Origin: Peribacillus glennii
GTDB lineage: Bacteria > Bacillota > Bacilli > Bacillales > DSM-1321
Length of the DNA: 64,000 nt
Assembly (NCBI RefSeq): GCF_003429105.1
Contig: NZ_QVTD01000008.1
Coordinates: 168,869-232,868, forward strand
Direction of reading: 5' to 3'
The position numbers were made by a program, and so were the translations under genes. This document shows positions 59,324 to 64,000 of the stretch, piece by piece; the stretch's first letter is position 1; the number at the start of each line of letters is the position of its first letter. The notes beneath the pieces were generated by a model. It was given only the letters and a program-made list of their open reading frames with translations, had not been told where the DNA came from and did no database searches.

Positions 59324-59788
59324 TTGTCAGCAATAGTTGGAGAGAAAGCGCCGGATTTTACCCTTTCAGGGGCAAATGGTGAAACGGTGAAGCTAGAGGA
59401 ATTCAAAGGGAACTATATTGTGCTTTATTTTTATCCTAAGGATATGACACCGGGCTGCACAACGGAGGCATGCGATTTTCGGGACCAGCATGAAAAATTT
59501 CAGGAACTGGATGCGGTGATTGTCGGTGTCAGCCCGGATCCGGCTGAGAGGCATGCCAAGTTCATTGAAAAGCATGGATTGCCATTCATGCTTCTGGCTG
59601 ATGTCGAACATGAAGCGGCAGAGAAGTATGGGGTTTGGAAGCTAAAGAAAACTTTTGGCAAGGAATACATGGGAATAGAGCGCTCGACTTTTTTAATTGA
59701 TAAAGAGGGCGTGCTTATGAAAGAGTGGCGGAATGTGAAGGTTAAAGGGCATGTCAAGGAGGCGCTTGAATACTTGAAAGGTCTCTGA
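59324..59788 (+). CDS. bcp: Thiol peroxidase of the Bcp/PrxQ family (YgaF)
   Basis: This 154-residue peroxiredoxin has KAPDFTLSGANGETVKLEEF, the peroxidatic cysteine in PKDMTPGCTTEACDFRD (Cys45 region) with no separate resolving Cys five residues later (the ACDF Cys serves that role in the alpha2 type), and GIERSTFLIDKEGV. It reduces hydrogen peroxide and organic peroxides using thioredoxin. TTG 59324 is the start, with GGGGTGG 5 bp upstream. It lies near perR, as in B. subtilis. Confidence 0.92.
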   Translation: MSAIVGEKAPDFTLSGANGETVKLEEFKGNYIVLYFYPKDMTPGCTTEACDFRDQHEKFQELDAVIVGVSPDPAERHAKFIEKHGLPFMLLADVEHEAAEKYGVWKLKKTFGKEYMGIERSTFLIDKEGVLMKEWRNVKVKGHVKEALEYLKGL

Positions 59789-59919
59789 TGACTAATAAAA
59801 CCGTCCAAGACTGGGAAGGGGTTTTTGCCTTTTTTATGAGGGAAAGGCATTTGTCTAATGCAATTTATTCATAAAGGAATATGCTTTAAGTAAGGGAATA
59901 CCTCCTCAAAGTTATTCTT

Positions 59920-59947
59920 CGCGCAGGCCTTGTGCTTGCGCTTTTTT
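59920..59947 (+). terminator. Intrinsic terminator
   Basis: GCGCAGGC pairs with GCTTGCGC around a short loop (59921-59941), followed by TTTTTT. Confidence 0.7.
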
Positions 59948-59954
59948 CATTTTA

Positions 59955-60135
59955 AGAAAGTGGTAACTCACGCAGTCTCGATGGTTAGGCGACGCAGTGG
60001 CAAAGGTTATACGGGAGGGCAGTTTACCAACGCTGTACTGTGTTAAACCGTCAGGGGCATATCCTCGTAGCAGTGACATGTTTAACCAATGAAGTAGAAC
60101 ACAGGCTATGTACGCCCCACTATAGCAAGACTTGT
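59955..60135 (+). other. Possible structured RNA or IS200/IS605 right-end remnant
   Basis: This stretch has unusually GC-rich, non-coding character for the region. It contains GGGGCATATCC (60054) that can pair with TGTACGCCCC (60111-60120) around a long loop with GTGACATGTTTAACC and GAAGTAGAACACAGG, and an upstream GGTTAGGCGACGCAGTGG block. The layout is like the 3' guide-RNA region of TnpB/IS605 elements, but no TnpB coding sequence remains and I could not confirm a family. Confidence 0.35.
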
Positions 60136-60183
60136 GTGACCCACATACTGTGACCCTGAATTTCCCTGTACCTTCGCCCTTGC

Positions 60184-60215
60184 AAGTCTCTCCAACCGGC
60201 GGAGACTTCTATATT
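60184..60215 (+). terminator. Hairpin with T-rich tail
   Basis: AAGTCTC (60184-60190) pairs with GAGACTT (60203-60209) and an inner CC/GG; the tail CTATATTGTT is only moderately T-rich. Confidence 0.5.
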
Positions 60216-60282
60216 GTTGCAACAATTTAAAATGATAAGATGTTATTGAGACAATTACATAAATACATTGGAGGAAATATTT

Positions 60283-61233
60283 ATGAAGATACTATCAACG
60301 CTTATTCCACCCAATTTTCTGCAGGCTGACATGCATGAGAAATTTCCATCACACCAATTCCACTACCAAAAAGGATTAACAATCGACGATGAGGGATTGA
60401 TAGACACTGAGGTTCTCATTACATATGGAGAAGATTTAACGGATGCCCATATAAAGAAAGCAAAAAGCCTGAAATGGATTATGGTGATGTCTGCAGGCCT
60501 TGAAAAGATGCCATTTGAGATATTGGCAGAGAGAAATATCCTTGTCACAAACGCACGTGGAATTCACAAGATTCCAATGGCGGAATATACAATTGGCGTG
60601 CTTCTCCAATATGAAAAACAATTAAAGCTTCTTGCGAATAATGAAACCCTGGAAATTTGGGACCGCAGAATTGGTGTGGGAGAGGTGCACCAAAAGACCA
60701 TACTTATCTTGGGGGCAGGGGCAATCGGAGGCGAAATAGCCCGGCTGGCTAAGGCCTTCAATATGAAAACACTTGGGGTTAACAGGAGCGGTAAGGATGT
60801 AGAATCTATTGATTCGATTCACGGTTTGGCGGAACTTCTTACTATTCTTCCGCAAGCGGACTATGTTGTTTCCGTCCTCCCCAGCACGAAAGAGACAAAG
60901 GGGTTGTTAAAGGCAGAACACTTCACGAAAATGAAGGATGAAGCTGTTTTTGTAAATATTGGACGAGGAGATCTTTATGACGAGGAAACATTATTAACGG
61001 CCTTGGGTAAACAGGAAATTGCCCATGCCGTGCTTGATGTTTTCCGTCAGGAACCACTTCCGGGAGGACACCCGTTTTGGTCCATGGAAAATGTCACCGT
61101 AACTCCGCATCTCTCAAGCAAAACAAAACAATACCTGCCAAGGTCGTTTGAAATATTCGAGCACAATTTTAAAGAATATATTGGTGGCAGTGAAAAGTAT
61201 ATTAATGTAATCGATCCAAAAAGGGGATATTGA
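60283..61233 (+). CDS. D-isomer-specific 2-hydroxyacid dehydrogenase family protein
   Basis: This 316-residue NAD(P)-dependent dehydrogenase has an N-terminal substrate domain, a Rossmann motif LILGAGAIGGEIARLAKAF, the conserved Arg in FVNIGRGDLYDEETL, a Glu in the DVFRQEPLPGGHPFW segment and a His in TVTPHLSSKT, the catalytic triad. ATG 60283 has GGAGG upstream; TTG 60268 overlaps that site. It is followed by the adenosyltransferase gene with a 3-bp gap after the start revision, so the two are co-transcribed. The physiological 2-hydroxy acid is unknown. Confidence 0.88.
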   Translation: MKILSTLIPPNFLQADMHEKFPSHQFHYQKGLTIDDEGLIDTEVLITYGEDLTDAHIKKAKSLKWIMVMSAGLEKMPFEILAERNILVTNARGIHKIPMAEYTIGVLLQYEKQLKLLANNETLEIWDRRIGVGEVHQKTILILGAGAIGGEIARLAKAFNMKTLGVNRSGKDVESIDSIHGLAELLTILPQADYVVSVLPSTKETKGLLKAEHFTKMKDEAVFVNIGRGDLYDEETLLTALGKQEIAHAVLDVFRQEPLPGGHPFWSMENVTVTPHLSSKTKQYLPRSFEIFEHNFKEYIGGSEKYINVIDPKRGY

Positions 61234-61235
61234 GG

Positions 61236-61793
61236 ATGAAGATTTATACAAAAACGGGAGACAAAGGAACTACATCACTTGTATACGGAAGCCGCGTTTT
61301 AAAAACGGATAAACGCGTGGAGGCGTATGGGACCTGTGACGAGGCGAATTCCATGATCGGCCTTGCATTAAGTTATCTAAACAGCGAAAGTTTTGAAGGC
61401 AAAGGGAATATAATAGAAGTGTTCCATAAAGTTCAGACAGCCTTATTCCATGTTGGAGCTGAGCTCGCCACCCCTGCAGGGAAAGAAGTTAAGTGGAAGC
61501 TAAAGGATAGCGATATAACCGGACTTGAAGCAACGATTGACCGCTGGGATGCTTCCCTTCCTCCATTGACGAATTTTGTGCTCCCGGGAGGGCATCCTGC
61601 AGGCGCTTCATTCCATATGGCCAGGACAATCGCCAGGAGAGCTGAACGTTGTGCCGTATCAATGGGAGAGAGTGTATCCCCGCTTGTCTTAGCGTATTTA
61701 AATCGTTTATCAGATCTGCTATTTGTCGCTGCCAGATTTGTGAATATGAAATTAGTGACAACAGAACCGACACTTCATCAGGATAATGGTTGA
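61236..61793 (+). CDS. Cob(I)yrinic acid a,c-diamide adenosyltransferase (PduO type)
   Basis: This 185-residue PduO-family enzyme transfers the adenosyl group of ATP to cob(I)alamin. Signatures are MKIYTKTGDKGTTSLVYG (ATP site), RVEAYGTCDEANSMIGLA, FVLPGGHPAGASFHMARTIA and RRAERCAVSM, then NRLSDLLFVAARF. It is the normal length for the family (180-190). ATG 61236 is favoured, with AGGGG upstream; TTG 61230 overlaps the preceding stop. Confidence 0.9.
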   Translation: MKIYTKTGDKGTTSLVYGSRVLKTDKRVEAYGTCDEANSMIGLALSYLNSESFEGKGNIIEVFHKVQTALFHVGAELATPAGKEVKWKLKDSDITGLEATIDRWDASLPPLTNFVLPGGHPAGASFHMARTIARRAERCAVSMGESVSPLVLAYLNRLSDLLFVAARFVNMKLVTTEPTLHQDNG

Positions 61794-61832
61794 ACTTACC
61801 AGGGGTTTTATTCTTTAATCGTAGTAGATATA

Positions 61833-61862
61833 TTGACAAACTGAATAAAAGGAATGTACACT
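61833..61862 (+). promoter_or_regulatory. Sigma-A promoter of perR
   Basis: TTGACA (61833-61838), an 18-bp spacer and TACACT (61857-61862). Confidence 0.65.
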
Positions 61863-61864
61863 AT

Positions 61865-61879
61865 TTATAAATATTATAA
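61865..61879 (+). promoter_or_regulatory. PerR box (autoregulatory)
   Basis: TTATAAATATTATAA matches the PerR box TTATAATNATTATAA with one difference. It covers the expected transcript start, just after the -10 element, so PerR should repress its own gene as known in Bacillus. Confidence 0.85.
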
Positions 61880-61920
61880 AGAAAGAATTTTTTTATTTAA
61901 TGAAAAAGAGGTGCATGACG

Positions 61921-62358
61921 GTGTCTCAAACACAGCTTAAAGAAGCATTGGATGCATTGAAGGATACCGGAGTCAGGATTACTCCCCAACGTCATGCGAT
62001 ACTTGAATATTTGATAGACTCGATGTCGCACCCTACAGCCGATGACATTTATAAGGCATTGGAGGGGAAATTCCCAAACATGAGTGTGGCAACGGTTTAT
62101 AATAACTTGAGAGTATTTCGCGAGGTTGGATTAGTCAAAGAGTTGACGTACGGAGATTCTTCAAGCAGGTTTGATTTTGTAACGACCAACCATTATCATG
62201 TGATTTGCCAAAACTGCGGTAAGATTGTTGATTTTCATTATCCTGGCCTGGATGAAGTGGAACATTTGGCTTCCCATGTTACAGGTTTTAAAATCAGCCA
62301 TCATCGTATGGAAATTTACGGAGATTGCCCGGACTGTTCTGCCAAAGAAGCGCATTAA
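61921..62358 (+). CDS. perR: Peroxide-responsive repressor PerR
   Basis: This 145-residue Fur-family repressor has a winged helix (about 10-85, [48 protein letters not shown]), a metal-binding regulatory part with [19 protein letters not shown] (C-x2-C zinc site), and a closing [10 protein letters not shown] second C-x2-C. Histidines in DFVTTNHYH are those oxidised by peroxide in PerR. GTG 61921 gives the B. subtilis length (145) and has GAGGTG at 7 bp; ATG 61900 and 61915 do not. Confidence 0.95.
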   Translation: MSQTQLKEALDALKDTGVRITPQRHAILEYLIDSMSHPTADDIYKALEGKFPNMSVATVYNNLRVFREVGLVKELTYGDSSSRFDFVTTNHYHVICQNCGKIVDFHYPGLDEVEHLASHVTGFKISHHRMEIYGDCPDCSAKEAH

Positions 62359-62393
62359 AAAAGTTCCGCCGTTATTGGTAGGAACTTTTTTTT
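62359..62393 (+). terminator. Intrinsic terminator of perR
   Basis: AAAGTTCC (62360-62367) pairs with GGAACTTT (62381-62388), followed by further T. Confidence 0.85.
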
Positions 62394-62421
62394 GTATATT
62401 ATTTAGGTAGAGGACCAAGTG

Positions 62422-62769
62422 CTACATCCGATTTCGATTATACTTTTCGTCGAATTCGATGCCTTCGAGGTTTTTATCCAGGGTTAACGGTTCGCTGCAA
62501 TGCATACACATATCAACCCGGCCTAATATCTTCGTCGGTTTGCCGCAATTCGGGCATTTTACCTGAACTGTCTTCGTTGATAGCATGCCAATCCAAAAAT
62601 AAACAACAGTGCTGGCGACAATGAAGAGAAGCCCAAGGACCATAAAAATTGTCATGACAATCGGTGAGTTTCTGAAAAACACTCCTCCGTACATGACGAT
62701 GAATCCGATAAAAATCAAGCTTAATGCGAATGTCCGGATTTTATTTATTTTACTTGAATATTTAGCCAT
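62422..62769 (-). CDS. ygzB: YgzB (UPF0295) membrane protein
   Basis: This 115-residue protein has two transmembrane helices (about 13-32 and 40-62) and a C-terminal zinc-ribbon-like part with [20 protein letters not shown] (two C-x2-C pairs). It matches B. subtilis YgzB in length and sits convergent to perR, as there. The start follows GGGAGGGAC at normal distance. Function is unknown. Confidence 0.92.
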   Translation of the reverse strand: MAKYSSKINKIRTFALSLIFIGFIVMYGGVFFRNSPIVMTIFMVLGLLFIVASTVVYFWIGMLSTKTVQVKCPNCGKPTKILGRVDMCMHCSEPLTLDKNLEGIEFDEKYNRNRM

Positions 62770-62924
62770 AGTTGTCCCTCCCGGAATATAACTATATCAT
62801 AAAATAAATGCAGGAAGGACTTTTAATTGGTCCATTTCTGATTATTTAGCCAATTGGGCAGGGAAAGATATTGCGATTGTCGAACAATAATCATAGAATA
62901 AAGAGGGATTTGGAGGAGTTAAAT

Positions 62925-63788
62925 ATGGAGGATATCCTTCGTCCAATTTACCAAGAACGAGCAAGCATGCAATCAACGCTCGGTATTTTATTGATAGAAA
63001 AAAGGAAAAATGCCAGCCCGATCACGGATACCTTTGATTATATTCTGTTTGTAATGGTAAATGAAGCAGATGAACCAGTATTTGTGAAACACTATACATA
63101 TCAGGACCAAAAAGCCGCCCTGCACATTGTCCATGAACAACAGCTGAAGGATTGGCTTCTATTAGGATCCAACCGGAAAGTTGTGGATTGGATCCAGAAT
63201 GGAAAGATTTTATTTGACCGAAATGAGTTCCTTTTTCATTTAAAGACGGAAATTAGAGAATTTCCGTTTTACGGCAGAAAGATTAAAATGGGTATTGAAT
63301 TTGCTAAGTTAATAAGAAGGTACATGGACGGAAAAGCATTTTTCGAAAATGGACACTTCCTAGATGCATACAATCATGTGGTCCACTCTTTGCATCATCT
63401 GGCACGGCTCGAAATTATCGAACAGGGATTCCACCCCGAAGTAACGGTCTGGAATCAAGTAAGGCATATGGAGCCTGAGATCTTTAAGCTGTATGAAGAA
63501 TTGGTTTGCAGCGAAGAATCGCTGGAAAAACGGCTTGAATTATTGTTCCTGGCCAGTGAATTTCTGATTTATTCAAGAACAAACCTTGGCTCTCAGCATT
63601 TGCTGGAGGTAATGGATACAAAGGATGATAAGTGGAGCATTGCAGAACTTATGGAACATCCAGAACTTGTCCATTATTCCGTCGATCTTGGGGTTTTATT
63701 GGAATACCTTATTGATAAACATGTAATTGATGTTGTTAAAGCAGAAACTAAAGGCCGTGAGATTTTTCATCGTTACTATCGAGTGTGA
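62925..63788 (+). CDS. ygxA: YgxA nucleotidyltransferase-like protein
   Basis: This 287-residue protein starts MEDILRPIYQERASMQSTLG, has a nucleotidyltransferase-like N-terminal half (TDTFDYILFVMV) and a helical C-terminal half (FENGHFLDAYNHVVHSLHHL). It matches B. subtilis YgxA, which likewise lies just before an rRNA operon. ATG 62925 follows GGAGGAG; the in-frame ATG at 62871 has no site. Function is unknown. Confidence 0.9.
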   Translation: MEDILRPIYQERASMQSTLGILLIEKRKNASPITDTFDYILFVMVNEADEPVFVKHYTYQDQKAALHIVHEQQLKDWLLLGSNRKVVDWIQNGKILFDRNEFLFHLKTEIREFPFYGRKIKMGIEFAKLIRRYMDGKAFFENGHFLDAYNHVVHSLHHLARLEIIEQGFHPEVTVWNQVRHMEPEIFKLYEELVCSEESLEKRLELLFLASEFLIYSRTNLGSQHLLEVMDTKDDKWSIAELMEHPELVHYSVDLGVLLEYLIDKHVIDVVKAETKGREIFHRYYRV

Positions 63789-63808
63789 AAATTATTTCAA
63801 AAAAGTTA

Positions 63809-63837
63809 TTGACTGCATGAAAATAAGGTGATATATT
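63809..63837 (+). promoter_or_regulatory. rRNA operon promoter P1
   Basis: TTGACT (63809-63814), a 17-bp spacer and TATATT (63832-63837), directly after ygxA. Confidence 0.85.
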
Positions 63838-63893
63838 AATAAACGTCGCTGCGGGACATCAGCTTTCGCAGCTTAAAAAACTTCAAAAACATG

Positions 63894-63923
63894 TTGACAG
63901 CTAAGTCGCTAACATGTTAAGAT
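63894..63923 (+). promoter_or_regulatory. rRNA operon promoter P2
   Basis: TTGACA (63894-63899), an 18-bp spacer and TAAGAT (63918-63923). P1 and P2 lie about 86 bp apart, the usual tandem arrangement of Bacillus rrn operons. Confidence 0.8.
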
Positions 63924-63954
63924 TAAAAAGTCGCTTCTAACAGAATTGGCATCG

Positions 63955-64000
63955 TAATTGCTCTTTGAAAACTGAACAAAACAAAGCGCCAACGTTTTTT
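63955..64000 (+). promoter_or_regulatory. rRNA leader with boxA-like antitermination element
   Basis: TTGCTCTTTGAAAACTGAAC (63958-63977) followed by AAAACAAAGCGCCAACG is the standard leader found just before Bacillus 16S rRNA genes. The 16S gene itself begins beyond the window. Confidence 0.88.

Overview
The window is from a low-to-mid GC Gram-positive endospore former of the Bacillaceae. The right half follows the Bacillus subtilis order yfhD-yfhE-yfhF-recX-yfhH-sspK-yfhJ-yfhP-mutY-yfhS-fabL-sspE-ygaB-ntdP-ygaD-ygaE-gsaB-bcp-perR-ygzB-ygxA and ends in the promoter and leader of an rRNA operon. Spore proteins (SspE, SspK), PerR, AGGAGG-type ribosome binding sites, CcpA cre sites and yybP-ykoY and ykkC riboswitches all fit this placement. 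The genus is not resolved.

Region 1 (1-15.5 kb) is an accessory aromatic-catabolism island. A flavin reductase, an HpaB/PheA1-type flavin monooxygenase and a XylR_N-V4R-PucR regulator form a probable phenol-to-catechol module, with a stand-alone FAD synthetase domain beside them. An IclR regulator is divergent from catechol 1,2-dioxygenase. A following operon (enol-lactonase, CMD-family protein, CoA-transferase A and B, muconate cycloisomerase, thiolase) takes muconate to succinyl-CoA and acetyl-CoA. No catC-type muconolactone isomerase is present; the CMD-family protein is a candidate stand-in. Decayed IS256-type transposase pieces lie on both sides of the island (176-367 plus strand, 15470-15751 minus strand).

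Region 2 (15.5-29 kb) is a mosaic of single genes and wreckage: a HipA-like kinase, a NodB deacetylase, a glycosyltransferase, a 4-oxalocrotonate tautomerase, a collapsed alcohol dehydrogenase, an orphaned Mn2+ (yybP-ykoY) riboswitch, a MerR regulator with a 19-bp-spacer promoter ahead of an acyl-CoA dehydrogenase, a MocA-type oxidoreductase with a sugar isomerase, and a cupin-HD-GYP protein.

Region 3 (29.3-34.1 kb) is one beta-oxidation-like operon: SDR, acyl-CoA dehydrogenase, thiolase and acyl-CoA synthetase. It is followed by a cluster of DnaA-box-like sites and a frameshifted DoxX gene.

Region 4 (35.2-64 kb) is the conserved yfh/yga backbone with insertions: a glutamate synthase large subunit without its small subunit, a three-gene ABC-2 exporter, a guanidine riboswitch with an SMR pair, a K+ channel, a hydroxyacid dehydrogenase and a cobalamin adenosyltransferase.

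The least expected signal is a set of four intergenic arrays (19.85, 43.26, 55.76 and 57.52 kb). In each, a short word recurs every 20-22 bp, about two helical turns, but the word differs from array to array. I do not recognise this as a named repeat family.
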